A stretch of DNA of 64,000 nt from Streptomyces sp. H27-H1 (lineage in GTDB: Bacteria > Actinomycetota > Actinomycetes > Streptomycetales > Streptomycetaceae). Location of the stretch: NCBI RefSeq assembly GCF_026627445.1, contig NZ_JAPNLJ010000031.1, positions 37,463 to 101,462 of the forward strand. The letters run 5' to 3'. Both the position numbers and the translations under genes were made by a program. The stretch's first letter is position 1. The number at the start of each line of letters is the position of its first letter. The notes beneath the pieces were generated by a model. It was not told where the DNA came from. It saw nothing but the letters and a program-made list of their open reading frames with translations, and ran no database searches. Positions 1-7,823 of this stretch are shown here, one piece after another.

Positions 1-2
1 CG

Positions 3-167
3 GGCGCGCTCGCCCGCCGTACCGAGGAATCCGCCCGATGGACCCTCCCCGCGTTCGCGCGCTACGAGGCCGACACCGGCCCGGCGGACCGCGCCGACGC
101 CCTGGTCCGGGCCGACGATCCGCGCCACCCGGCCTGGACGGGCCTGCGCGGCGGGCGGTCCGGCTGA
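3..167 (+). CDS. C-terminal fragment of a kinase-like protein (possibly uridine kinase), 5' end outside window
   Basis: Frame 3 is open from the window edge to TGA at 165-167 and reads as about 54 residues of normal Streptomyces-like protein, including the stretches WTLPAFARYE and ADDPRHPAWTG. This resembles the C-terminal tail of actinobacterial P-loop nucleoside (uridine) kinases, in which a PAFxRY segment is followed by an Asp/Arg-rich end. The Walker A region lies outside the window, so the assignment rests only on that resemblance. The overlapping frame beginning at base 38 has arginine/proline-rich shadow composition and is not considered real. Confidence 0.45.
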   Translation, partial: GALARRTEESARWTLPAFARYEADTGPADRADALVRADDPRHPAWTGLRGGRSG

Positions 168-354
168 TTCCGCGGCCGCGGCGGGTCCCCCTGCGTGCCC
201 CCGGGCCGTCACGGAGGTCCGGGAACGGCAACAGGGGGATTCCGGCACGGTGACGATCGGTTCCGGCCATCGATCCGGCCGGAACCGCGCGCTACGTTGG
301 CGGCACGCTTCGACGGCGGCCACCCCGGTGGCGCCTTGGCAGAGGGAGAAGGCA

Positions 355-999
355 ATGCGCGCACACGGCATGGCGGTTCGGGACGCGAGACGGACGCGCG
401 CACAAGCGGCGCTCACCGCGCTGGCCCTGTGCGGGACCCTGGCCCTGACGGCTTGCAACGGTGAAGACGAGGCCGGCGCCGCGGGAACCCCCGCGAGCCC
501 CGCCACCAGCGCGGCGGCCACGGGGACCGCCTCGCCGTCGGCCCCGCAGTCCTCGGCTCCCACGAAGAAGCCGGCTCCGAGCGCCACTTCGGCCGCCACC
601 CCGACCGCCACACCGGCGGGCACGAAGAAGGCGCCGGCGCCCGGTTCCACCTGCGACCACAAGATGCCGATCTCGCCCGACGAGGTCGCCGTCAACCGCT
701 ACACCCCCGAGGGCGGCGTCCACAGCCTGATCATCAAGCACGGCAACTGGGGCTGCGCCGCCCCAGGCGCGGACGCCGCCCCCTTCGAGACGACGGGCAA
801 GGAGACCTACCTCAACATCGCCGACGACGCCAGGATCACGGCCGTCACCCCCATCGTCGCGAGCACCGTGAGCCAGCCGATCACGCTGCAGCAGCTCATC
901 GACTGGCTGATCGCCCACCCCAACCAGGGCCGCGTCTTCCGCTACCACCTGGACGGCACGGGCGTCATCGACTCGCTCGACCAGCAGTACACCTCCTGA
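355..999 (+). CDS. Secreted lipoprotein of unknown function
   Basis: The product is 214 residues. It has a basic N-terminus, a hydrophobic segment (about residues 17-32) and a lipobox ending LTAC, so it should be exported, lipidated and anchored outside the membrane. A Ser/Thr/Pro/Ala linker of about 60 residues follows, typical of a wall-spanning spacer, and then a compact domain of about 115 residues containing two cysteines. I recognise no enzyme motif. The ATG at 355 is chosen over an upstream in-frame start at 250 because the sequence GAGGGAGAAGG lies just before it and the signal peptide begins there. The gene stands alone, 39 bp from the convergent psuK. Confidence 0.85.
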   Translation: MRAHGMAVRDARRTRAQAALTALALCGTLALTACNGEDEAGAAGTPASPATSAAATGTASPSAPQSSAPTKKPAPSATSAATPTATPAGTKKAPAPGSTCDHKMPISPDEVAVNRYTPEGGVHSLIIKHGNWGCAAPGADAAPFETTGKETYLNIADDARITAVTPIVASTVSQPITLQQLIDWLIAHPNQGRVFRYHLDGTGVIDSLDQQYTS

Positions 1000-1038
1000 G
1001 GCGCACGCCCTGACGGCGCTCCTATACGGCCGCTCTCC

Positions 1039-1968
1039 CTAAGGCCGTCCGCCCAGCCGGGTCACCGCCAGCGCCGCCGCCCGGCAGCCGGCCCCCGCGG
1101 CCCACGCCGTGCCCGCTCCCGCCAGCCGGGCCGCGAGGAAGGCGCCGGTGAAGGCGTCCCCGGCGCCCGTGGAATCCACCGCCTCGGCGCTCTCCGCCGC
1201 GACCTCGGCCGTCACCCGGCCGTCCTCGGCGATGAGCGCCCCGGCTCCGCCCCGGGTGACCACCACGAGCGCCACCCGCCGGCTCAGTTCCGCCGCCGCC
1301 CGTGCGACGCCGGCCGCCCCGGCCGGCCCGTGCACCTCCGCGAGCAGCAGTGCCTCGTCCTCGTTCGGCAGCAGTACGCCGGCCCCCGCCGCGGCGGCCA
1401 GGAAGCGCTCCGGACCCAGTGCCGCCAGGAACCCCGCCGACGCGGGATCCACGCTCACCGGTACGTTCCGGGCGCGGGCGTCCCGTAGCGCGACCAGGGC
1501 CAGTTCCCGGCTGCTGTCAGCGAAGAACAGGTAGCCCGACAGATGGAGATGGGAAACCCCGTCCAGCATCCCGGGCTCCCAGTCGGCGGGGGAGAGCCGC
1601 AGCGAGGCCCCGCTGTCGGTCAGGAAGGTCCGCTCCGCGTCCTTGCCGACCAGCGCGACCACCGTCCCGGTCGGCTCGGCGGGATCGATCACCAGCCTGG
1701 GCCGTACCCCGGCGTCCAGCAGCGCCCGCTCGTGCCACCGGGCCGATTCGCCGCCGACCCGCGCGAGGAGGCGTACCTCCAGGTCGCCCGAACGGGCCGC
1801 CCAGCACGCCGCGTTGGCCCCCGCGCCGCCCGGCATGGTACGGATCCGGGCAGGGGTGTCGGTACCGGGAGCCAGTGGCTCCGCGTGCACCGCCACGACA
1901 TCCGTCACCACGTCCCCGACGACCAGCAGCGCCCCCCGCCCGGCGGGAGCGGCCGGTGCGGCGGTCAC
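1039..1968 (-). CDS. psuK: PfkB-family carbohydrate kinase, probable pseudouridine kinase
   Basis: The protein has 309 residues. The N-terminal PfkB signature is seen in GGAGANAACWAARSG and the C-terminal one in DSTGAGDAFTGAF, where the second Asp is the catalytic base of the family. The GTG start at 1968 overlaps the psuG stop by four bases (GTGA), which indicates translational coupling. Pairing of a PfkB kinase with pseudouridine-5'-phosphate glycosidase is the known catabolic route: pseudouridine is phosphorylated and then split into uracil and ribose 5-phosphate. Substrate assignment is inferred from this neighbour; sequence alone says ribokinase family. A longer in-frame extension upstream lies inside psuG and is not used. 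Confidence 0.85.
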   Translation of the reverse strand: MTAAPAAPAGRGALLVVGDVVTDVVAVHAEPLAPGTDTPARIRTMPGGAGANAACWAARSGDLEVRLLARVGGESARWHERALLDAGVRPRLVIDPAEPTGTVVALVGKDAERTFLTDSGASLRLSPADWEPGMLDGVSHLHLSGYLFFADSSRELALVALRDARARNVPVSVDPASAGFLAALGPERFLAAAAGAGVLLPNEDEALLLAEVHGPAGAAGVARAAAELSRRVALVVVTRGGAGALIAEDGRVTAEVAAESAEAVDSTGAGDAFTGAFLAARLAGAGTAWAAGAGCRAAALAVTRLGGRP

Positions 1969-2945
1969 TGCCGCGCCGCCCAGGCCCGCGCGATCCCGGC
2001 CCCGAGGCGCACGTTGCCCCGTACCGCCGCGAGGTTGGCCTCCAGGGAGGCGCCGCCCGTGGCGCGCACGAGGAACCCCAGCAGGAACGGTGTCACCGCC
2101 TGCCCCGTGATGCCCCGCTCCCGGCACTCCGACAGCGCCTCGGCCAGGACCCGGTCGTGCAGCTCCGGATCGAGCTGCTGCGACCGCGCCACCGGGTTGG
2201 CCACGATCAGCGCCGACTCCGCTCCCGCGAGCAGGTCCTGAGCGGCCATCACGGCTGCCACCTCCTCCGGCCGGTGCACCGTCCAGTCCACCGGCTCTCC
2301 GGAATCGGCCAGGTAGAACCCGGGGAAACGATCCGTCCCGTACCCGAGGACCGCCACCCCCAGCGTCTCCAGCCGCTGCAGCGTCGCGGGCACGTCCAGG
2401 ATCGACTTCACCCCCGCGCAGACCACGGTGATCCGAGTCCGCGACAGCAGCGCCAGGTCCGCCGACTCGTCCTGCGACCGCGTCCAGTCCCGGTGTACGC
2501 CGCCCAGCCCGCCCGTGGCGAAGACCCGCAGCCCCGCCCGCGCGGCGAGGAAGGCCGTGGCCGAGACCGTCGTCGCGCCCGTCGCCCCGGTGGCGAGGGC
2601 GGGCGCCAGATCCCGGTGGCCGAGCTTGCGCACGCCCTCACCCCCGGCGATCCGCTCCAGCCGGGCCTTGTCCAGCCCGGCGTACGCGACCCCGTCGATC
2701 ACCGCGATCGTCGCCGGAACGGCTCCCTCCGCCCGGACCAGCTCCTCGAGTTCCCGGCCCACCGCCAGATTGCGGGGGCGGGGCAGACCGTGGGCGAGGA
2801 TCGTCGACTCCAGCGCCACCACGGGCTGCCGGCGTTCGAGCGCCTCGCGCACCTCCTCCGACAGGACCGGGACCGGGCCCCCGGCCGCGGCGGGGGCCGC
2901 GAAGGAGGAAGACGCCGTGCGCTCAGATGCTGTGTGCTGCGACAT
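1965..2945 (-). CDS. psuG: Pseudouridine-5'-phosphate glycosidase
   Basis: The protein has 326 residues. Family landmarks are ALESTILAHGLPRPRN near the N-terminus, followed by IAVIDGVAYAGL, the FATGGLGGVHRD loop and the GVKSILDVPATL helix, all conserved in the IndA/PsuG fold. PsuG breaks the C-glycosidic bond of pseudouridine 5'-phosphate with a metal ion, giving uracil and ribose 5-phosphate. The ATG at 2945 follows GATGGGGA; the upstream extension to 3029 overlaps the divergent promoter region and is less likely. It forms a two-gene operon with psuK and is divergent from the broken methyltransferase at 3028. Confidence 0.93.
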   Translation of the reverse strand: MSQHTASERTASSSFAAPAAAGGPVPVLSEEVREALERRQPVVALESTILAHGLPRPRNLAVGRELEELVRAEGAVPATIAVIDGVAYAGLDKARLERIAGGEGVRKLGHRDLAPALATGATGATTVSATAFLAARAGLRVFATGGLGGVHRDWTRSQDESADLALLSRTRITVVCAGVKSILDVPATLQRLETLGVAVLGYGTDRFPGFYLADSGEPVDWTVHRPEEVAAVMAAQDLLAGAESALIVANPVARSQQLDPELHDRVLAEALSECRERGITGQAVTPFLLGFLVRATGGASLEANLAAVRGNVRLGAGIARAWAARQ

Positions 2946-3027
2946 GTCCCCATCCCTGGCACACGATCCGGGACCCCAAACGCGCGGACGCCCTACCGGC
3001 GTGAACCCGCCCGGGTAGCGTTCCCGC

Positions 3028-3827
3028 ATGAGCCCCGAGGACGCGCGCCCCTCCCTGGACCCGCGCGCCTTCTACGACGAACTCGCCGACCGCTACGACC
3101 TGCTGTACGCCGACTGGCGAGCGAGCACCGCCCGCCAGGGCCGCGCCCTGGACGCCCTGCTCACCGCCACCCTCGGCCCCGGACCGCACCGGGTCCTCGA
3201 CAGTGCCTGCGGCATCGGCACCCAGGCACTGGGACTGGCCGCCCTCGGCCACCGGGTCACCGGCACCGACCTGAGCCCCGGCTCCGTCGCCCGCGCCACC
3301 CGCTAGGCGGATGCGCGCGGACTCGTCCTGCCCGTGGCGGCCGCCGACATGCGGGCACTGCCCTTCGCCGACGGCTCGTTCGACGCGGTGGTCTGCGCCG
3401 ACAACGCACTGCCGCACCTGCTGACCGCCACCACCGGGGTACGGGCCGCCCTGGCCGACATGCTGCGGGTCCTGCGCCCCGGCGGCCTGCTGCTCCTGTC
3501 CACCCGCCCGTACGGGCAACTGCGCGGAGCCCGGCCACGGAGCGAGGCTCCACACGTGCACACGGGCCCGACGGGCGGACGATCACCTTCCAGCTGTGGC
3601 ACCGGCACCCCGACGGGACCCGATACGACCTGGAGTTCTTCCAACTGCTGCCCGCCGGGGACACCTGGACGACCCGGGTCGCGCGCACCACGTACTGGGC
3701 CGTGGCCGAGGAGGAGACGGCCGCCTTCGCGGCGGCGGTCGGTTTCACCGAGACCGCCTGGCACACCCCGGCGGACACCGGCTTCCACCAGCCGGTGCTC
3801 ACCGCGCGCCGTCGCTCGACAGGGTGA
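3028..3827 (+). pseudogene. Class I SAM-dependent methyltransferase broken by a nonsense codon and a -1 frameshift
   Basis: The intact reading would be about 266 residues. The N-terminal part contains the SAM-binding motif I (VLDSACGIGTQALGLA) and GTDLSPGS. An in-frame TAG at 3304-3306 interrupts it, after which the same frame resumes with ADARGLVLPVAAADMRALPF; the position is most simply a GAG changed to TAG. The frame then continues to about 3560, where loss of one base near ACACGGGCC moves the rest to another frame that reads GRTITFQLWHRHPDGT through to TGA at 3827. Only two lesions in otherwise clean coding sequence mean either recent decay or assembly errors. Confidence 0.82.
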
Positions 3828-3900
3828 CGGGTGGGGCGGCCGCGCGCTGGACGCTCTGGTCACCCCGGTGCGCGGGGCGCCCCGATTAGGCTCACGGGAC

Positions 3901-4278
3901 ATGAGCACAAGTGATCACCGCGACGCCCCCGCCTCCTTCGCCGTCTCCGTGGCGGATCTCCCCGACTCCGAGCTGGAAGCGGACGCTCTCGACCCCGCGC
4001 AGATCGTCTCCGGGAATCCCGTCGTCACGGGCAAGGTGCTGTGGGAGGCGCCGGACGGCTCGCAGGTGCGCGGGATCTGGCAGATCACCCCGGGGGTGGT
4101 CACCGACACCGAGGCGAACGAGCTGTTCGTGGTGGTCAGCGGTCGCGCCACCATCGAGGTGGAGGGCGGCGGGACCCTGGAGGTCGGCCCCGGCTCCGCA
4201 TGTGTCCTGCGGGAGGGCGACAAGACCGTCTGGACCGTCCACGAGACGCTCCGCAAGGCCTACCACATCAGCTACTGA
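3901..4278 (+). CDS. Small cupin-domain protein
   Basis: This 125-residue single-domain cupin belongs to the ureidoglycine-aminohydrolase-like (Cupin_3) type. The conserved beta-barrel segment is seen in ANELFVVVSGRATIEV, with a following glycine-rich turn (EVGPGSACVLREGD) and TVWTVHETLRKAYHI near the end. Enzymatic role cannot be deduced; these small cupins often have no assigned substrate, and the usual full set of metal-binding histidines is not obvious. The ATG at 3901 is the first base after the intergenic spacer. The gene is convergent with the MFS gene, with the palindromic element at 4296-4446 between them. Confidence 0.85.
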   Translation: MSTSDHRDAPASFAVSVADLPDSELEADALDPAQIVSGNPVVTGKVLWEAPDGSQVRGIWQITPGVVTDTEANELFVVVSGRATIEVEGGGTLEVGPGSACVLREGDKTVWTVHETLRKAYHISY

Positions 4279-4295
4279 GCGCTGCCCCAGGCCGT

Positions 4296-4446
4296 CTCTT
4301 TCGGATCTTGTCGGCCGAGCCCGCGGGGTCTGGTGCCGTGCCTGGCACGGCGGAGGGGCGGTTCGTGTACTGGACGTACTCGGCCGTCCCGACAACGCGG
4401 CCAGGTGCGGTGCCAGACTCCGCGGGCCCGGCAAGATCCGAAAGAG
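4296..4446. repeat. 151-bp palindromic, MITE-like intergenic element
   Basis: The element begins CTCTTTCGGATCTTG and ends with the exact reverse complement CAAGATCCGAAAGAG. The two arms remain alignable for about 45-50 bases inward (GCCCGCGGRGTCTGG and related segments), so the single strand could fold into a long imperfect hairpin. It holds no convincing gene. Its position between two convergent genes suits either a non-autonomous mobile element or a large bidirectional terminator. Conceptual translations of this type of sequence turn up as spurious Streptomyces ORFs, which suggests a dispersed family, but that is from memory. Confidence 0.7.
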
Positions 4447-4452
4447 CCGGCG

Positions 4453-5733
4453 CTAGGCCTTCACCGGATGGCGGCGCGAGGTGAACAGTGCGAGCGCCGC
4501 CATCGGCAGCAGCAGGGCGGCGGCGACCGCGTTGAGCCAGCCGTAGCCCGCCTGGGACATGACCAGCCCGGCGGCGGCGCCGCCCACCCCGGCGGCCGTG
4601 TTCATCGTGAGGTCGCCCAGCCCCTGTACGGCGGCGCGCGCGGGCTGCGGCACCGAGTCGGTCAGCAGCGCCGAGCCGGACACCATGCCGGCGGACCAGC
4701 CGAGGCCGAGCAGGAAGAGGCCGGCGGCGCTCTGGGCGTGGTTCCCGCCCGCGGTGCCGGCGAGGAGCGCGGCGATCGACAGCAGCCCCGCCGCGAGGCC
4801 GATCACGGACAGCCGGCCGATCCGGTCCGCGAGCCAGCCCATCACCGGCGAGAAGCCGAACATGCCGGCGATGTGCCCGCTGATGACCAGCCCGACGAGC
4901 TGGAGTCCGGCTCCGTGGTGGCCCAGGTCCACCGGGGTCATCACCATGATCGACACCATGGTGGTGTGCGACACCGCGATGGTGAGCAGCGCGAGCCGGG
5001 CCCGGGGGGAGGCCTTGACGGCCGCGAACCCGGCGCGCAGCGACCGTCCGGCGCGGGTCTGCTCCTCCGGCGGGGCGAGCGCGCGGGCCGTCAGCAGCGG
5101 GTCCGGGCGCAGGAGTACGCCGATCAGCGCGGCGGTGAGGAGGAAGACGGCGCCGGCCCAGACGAAGGGCCCCGCCGTCGGGGGTATGGAGGTGCCGGCG
5201 AAGCTGCGGCTGGCCGGGGCGGAGAGGTTGGGGCCGAGCACCGCGCCGATGGTGGAGGCCCATACGACGACGGAGATCGCCCGTGCCCGGTGGTCGGGCT
5301 CGGCGAGGTCGGCGGCGGCGAAGCGGGCCTGGAGGTTGGCGGAGGAGGCGGCTCCGAAGGCGGCCATGCCGAGCATCAGCAGCGGGAAGCTCTTGATCGA
5401 GGCGGCGAGCACGACCAGGGCCGCGCCGGCCGCGCCGATCACGTAGGCGAGGACCAGGCCGGGCCGGCGGCCGCGCGCGGTCATCAGCGCGGCGAGCGGC
5501 AGGGAGACCGCGGCGGTGCCGATCACGGAGGCGGTCGAGGCGAAGCCGGAGAGCGACTCGGTGCCGCTGACCTCGGTGGCCAGCACCGGAGCCAGGGCGA
5601 TGCTGATGGGCACACCGATCCCGCCCAGCACCTGGCCGGCGATCAGCACGCTGGAGGTACGGCGCCGCAGCCGGGGCAGGTCGGCGGGGTCGACCGGCGG
5701 TGCGGGCCGGTCGGCGTCGGGTATCGCGGTCAC
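4453..5733 (-). CDS. Major facilitator superfamily transporter (drug-efflux-like)
   Basis: The protein has 426 residues with about twelve hydrophobic segments and the MFS loop 2-3 type motif (AALMTARGRRPGLVLAYV). It starts with a short Pro/Asp-rich cytoplasmic tail (TAIPDADRPAPPVDP). I chose GTG at 5733 because protein-like sequence begins there and GGGGGTGT precedes it; an upstream in-frame ATG at 5814 would add 27 arginine-rich residues that look non-coding. Substrate is unknown. The gene stands alone, downstream of the repeat-containing spacer and convergent with the cupin gene. Confidence 0.85.
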   Translation of the reverse strand: MTAIPDADRPAPPVDPADLPRLRRRTSSVLIAGQVLGGIGVPISIALAPVLATEVSGTESLSGFASTASVIGTAAVSLPLAALMTARGRRPGLVLAYVIGAAGAALVVLAASIKSFPLLMLGMAAFGAASSANLQARFAAADLAEPDHRARAISVVVWASTIGAVLGPNLSAPASRSFAGTSIPPTAGPFVWAGAVFLLTAALIGVLLRPDPLLTARALAPPEEQTRAGRSLRAGFAAVKASPRARLALLTIAVSHTTMVSIMVMTPVDLGHHGAGLQLVGLVISGHIAGMFGFSPVMGWLADRIGRLSVIGLAAGLLSIAALLAGTAGGNHAQSAAGLFLLGLGWSAGMVSGSALLTDSVPQPARAAVQGLGDLTMNTAAGVGGAAAGLVMSQAGYGWLNAVAAALLLPMAALALFTSRRHPVKA

Positions 5734-6088
5734 GCGGGACACCCCCGTCGCGGGTGGGTCGAGGGTGCGGAGCCGGATGCGGCGGCAGGAGTGGTCACCG
5801 CCGCAGTTTCCCACCCCGCCACCGCCCGGGGGAACCGGATTCGGGTGCCCGCGGAACGGAACCGGACAGCGGGCGCGGGAGGCCCCACCGAGCGGGCCCG
5901 CCCGCCCACCGGCCTCGGACCGGACGACAGCGGCGAAACCACCGTCCGGCCGCCGTCCGGCCGCCGCCGGACGGAGTCCGGCGCAGGGGACCGGAGCCGG
6001 TGAGGGTCGCCAGGGCCGAGCTGTGCGAGGGGCGCGTGAAGAATGAGGGGCCCGCCAGGGCCGAGGCGTTCGAGGTACGCGTGAAGAG
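5734..6088. other. 355-bp spacer between the MFS and ogt genes
   Basis: This gap should hold the MFS promoter and the end of the ogt transcript. Apart from the 45-bp direct repeat at its right edge (listed separately) I see a GC-rich stretch around 5940-5975 made of overlapping GTCCGGCCGCC units. No open frame here has convincing protein composition on either strand, and no clear promoter hexamers could be picked out. Confidence 0.6.
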
Positions 6089-6089
6089 C
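6008..6089. repeat. Two-copy 45-bp-period direct repeat at the ogt 3' end
   Basis: CGCCAGGGCCGAG occurs at 6008-6020 and again at 6053-6065. Each copy continues with a related tail containing GCGAGG or TCGAGG and then CGCGTGAAGA (6034-6042 and 6079-6087). The second copy abuts the ogt stop codon at 6089-6091. The copies are degenerate in the middle, so this is an old duplication or part of a dispersed repeat family rather than a recent event. Confidence 0.65.
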
Positions 6090-6649
6090 TAGAACAGCGG
6101 CTCGGGGAGTACCCCCTCCAGGGCGAGCAGCCGGCGCTTGGTCTCCACGCCGCCGCCGAAGCCGCCGATGCCCCCGTCGTTCTCCACGACCCGGTGGCAG
6201 GCCACCACCAGCGGCAGCGGGTTCGAGCCCATGGCGTTGCCGACGGCCTGGGCCGCGCCCGGGGCTCCGGCCCGCGCGGCCAGCTCGCCGTACCCCACGA
6301 CCGTCCCGTAGGGCACGGAGCGGTCCAGCTCCAGCAGGACCTGCCGGTTGAATCCGGAGCTGAGCCGCCAGTCCAGCGGCAGCTCGAAGCGGCGCAGTCC
6401 GCCGGCGAAGTAGGAGGTCAGCTGGCGTATCGGCTCGGCCAGCAGGACCTCTTCGCCCGGCGGTGGGCGCAGGGCGTCGGCGCCGAGCCGGGAGATCAGC
6501 GTGCCGATCATCTTCTCGGCCCGGTCCGGCCCGGCGTGGAACTCCACCCGGACCAGGCCTTCGGGGGTGGCGGCGAGGAGCAGGGGGCCGATGCCGCTGT
6601 CAACGACGGTCCATTCGAGGTGCGGCCCGCGGGGCTCAGGAGTGTCCAC
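6089..6649 (-). CDS. ogt: Methylated-DNA--protein-cysteine S-methyltransferase
   Basis: The protein has 186 residues, normal for Ogt. It transfers alkyl groups from O6-alkylguanine in DNA to its own cysteine in a one-shot repair reaction. The active-site region reads PLVVACHRVVENDGGIGGFGGG; the acceptor Cys, His and Arg are kept, but the usual Pro before Cys is Ala (ACHRV rather than PCHRV). The helix-turn-helix and Asn hinge are seen in AQAVGNAMGSNPLP. GTG at 6649 is a compromise: GTG at 6673 is an alternative with GGGAAG upstream. It lies 47 bp downstream of the phosphodiesterase gene on the same strand and close to uvrB. Confidence 0.9.
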   Translation of the reverse strand: MDTPEPRGPHLEWTVVDSGIGPLLLAATPEGLVRVEFHAGPDRAEKMIGTLISRLGADALRPPPGEEVLLAEPIRQLTSYFAGGLRRFELPLDWRLSSGFNRQVLLELDRSVPYGTVVGYGELAARAGAPGAAQAVGNAMGSNPLPLVVACHRVVENDGGIGGFGGGVETKRRLLALEGVLPEPLF

Positions 6650-6696
6650 CCCTTCACGGTACGGCTCCCCACTGACAGGGCCGCTTCCCGCTCGGG

Positions 6697-7581
6697 TCAG
6701 TAGCCGCCGACCGCTTCCCGTACGACGTCGGGCTTGTCGGTGATGATTCCGTCGACGCCCATGTCCTGGACCTTCCGGGCGGTCGCGGCGTCGTCCACGG
6801 TCCAGGTGGCCACCTCCAGCGCCTTGCCGTGGGGGCCGGTCAGACCGTGCACCGCGCTGACCCAGTCGCTGTTGATGGTGGTGTGCGCGGGGTTGATCCG
6901 GTCGGTGAACTCCGCGTACTGCGGCAGGTCGGCGAGGGCCGGAGTGCCGAGGAAGGCCGTGCTCAGGTCCGGGCGCAGCTCGTGCACGGTGCGCACCGAG
7001 GCGGCGCTGAAGCTCTGGATGACCAGGCGGCGGGCCACGCGGTTCTCCTCGAGCCAGCCGGTCTCGCCCAGCACGTCCAGGGTCTGCTGTTCGATCCCCG
7101 CGTAGATCTCCGGCCTCTTGATCTCGAGGAGCAGCCGCTGCTGGTTGCGCTGGACCCGGCGCATGTACTCCCGCAGGGTCGGTACGCGGGCGCCCGTGAA
7201 CTCCTGGCCGAACCAGCTGCCCGCGTCGAGCTGGGCGATCTCCACCGCGGTGAAGTCCTTCACCCGCCAGGGCTTGCGGTCGGGGAACACCTGCTCGACG
7301 TCGGTCGTCCGGGCCAGGGTTTCGTCGTGGATCACCACGAGCGTCCCGTCCTTGGTGCGCTGGACGTCGTTCTCCACCCAGTCGAAGCCCATCATCATGG
7401 CGAGGTCGATGGCCTCCAGGGTGTTCTCCGGGGCGTACGCCGAAGCCCCCCGGTGGGCGTACACGATCGGGTTGGACAGCCAGTCCGGGCCGGGTGCGGC
7501 CGAGGCGGAGCCCGCACCGCACACGGTCAGCGCGAATCCCAGGAATGCGGCGGTGGCCGCGGCGGCGGATCGGACGTACAT
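6697..7581 (-). CDS. Secreted glycerophosphodiester phosphodiesterase
   Basis: The protein has 294 residues with a signal peptide (hydrophobic segment about residues 6-28, likely cleavage after SASA). The mature part carries the GDPD landmarks: AHRGASAYAPENT near the N-terminus, WVENDVQRTKDG, VVIHDETLARTT, LLLEIKRPE, and VDGIITDKPD at the end. The enzyme hydrolyses glycerophosphodiesters outside the cell to an alcohol plus glycerol 3-phosphate, feeding phosphate and glycerol scavenging. GGAG precedes the ATG at 7581. It is divergent from uvrB across 242 bp; ogt follows on the same strand. Confidence 0.92.
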   Translation of the reverse strand: MYVRSAAAATAAFLGFALTVCGAGSASAAPGPDWLSNPIVYAHRGASAYAPENTLEAIDLAMMMGFDWVENDVQRTKDGTLVVIHDETLARTTDVEQVFPDRKPWRVKDFTAVEIAQLDAGSWFGQEFTGARVPTLREYMRRVQRNQQRLLLEIKRPEIYAGIEQQTLDVLGETGWLEENRVARRLVIQSFSAASVRTVHELRPDLSTAFLGTPALADLPQYAEFTDRINPAHTTINSDWVSAVHGLTGPHGKALEVATWTVDDAATARKVQDMGVDGIITDKPDVVREAVGGY

Positions 7582-7795
7582 GCGCGTTCTCCTCGGGTCA
7601 TGGGCCCTGCTCCTGCCGTCAAACGGGCGCGGAGCGGCATTCGTTGCGGCGATGCACTGGCGGCAGCGCGTTTCCGACGCACTTTCAGGGAGAGCCGCGT
7701 ACGGCGATCATGGGGTTGGTGATCACCGGGCCGCCACCGAACTACGACAAACGGACCAGGCGCGCGGGTCCCCGCCCGGGGCAGCGGGCGTCGAG

Positions 7796-7817
7796 TGTCA
7801 GTGGGGGGTCGTACGGT
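7796..7817 (+). promoter_or_regulatory. RecA-NDp type (LexA-independent) damage promoter of uvrB
   Basis: TGTCAGTG (7796-7803), eight bases, then TACGGT (7812-7817) match the actinobacterial RecA-independent promoter consensus TTGTCRGTG-N8-TANNNT at every defined base except the first T, which is G here. The -10 ends seven bases before the uvrB ATG at 7824, so transcription should begin at or next to that A, giving a leaderless mRNA. In mycobacteria such promoters depend on PafBC. No LexA palindrome is visible in the spacer. Confidence 0.75.
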
Positions 7818-7823
7818 TGACCC

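Noticed and set aside
1302..3827. 841-codon frame antisense to psuK and psuG
   Set aside because: Only its last part is real, as the tail of the frameshifted methyltransferase; the rest is shadow of the psu genes.
4333..6003. 556-codon frame antisense to the MFS gene
   Set aside because: Gly/Arg/Glu-rich repetitive composition typical of antisense frames; the minus-strand transporter explains the region.
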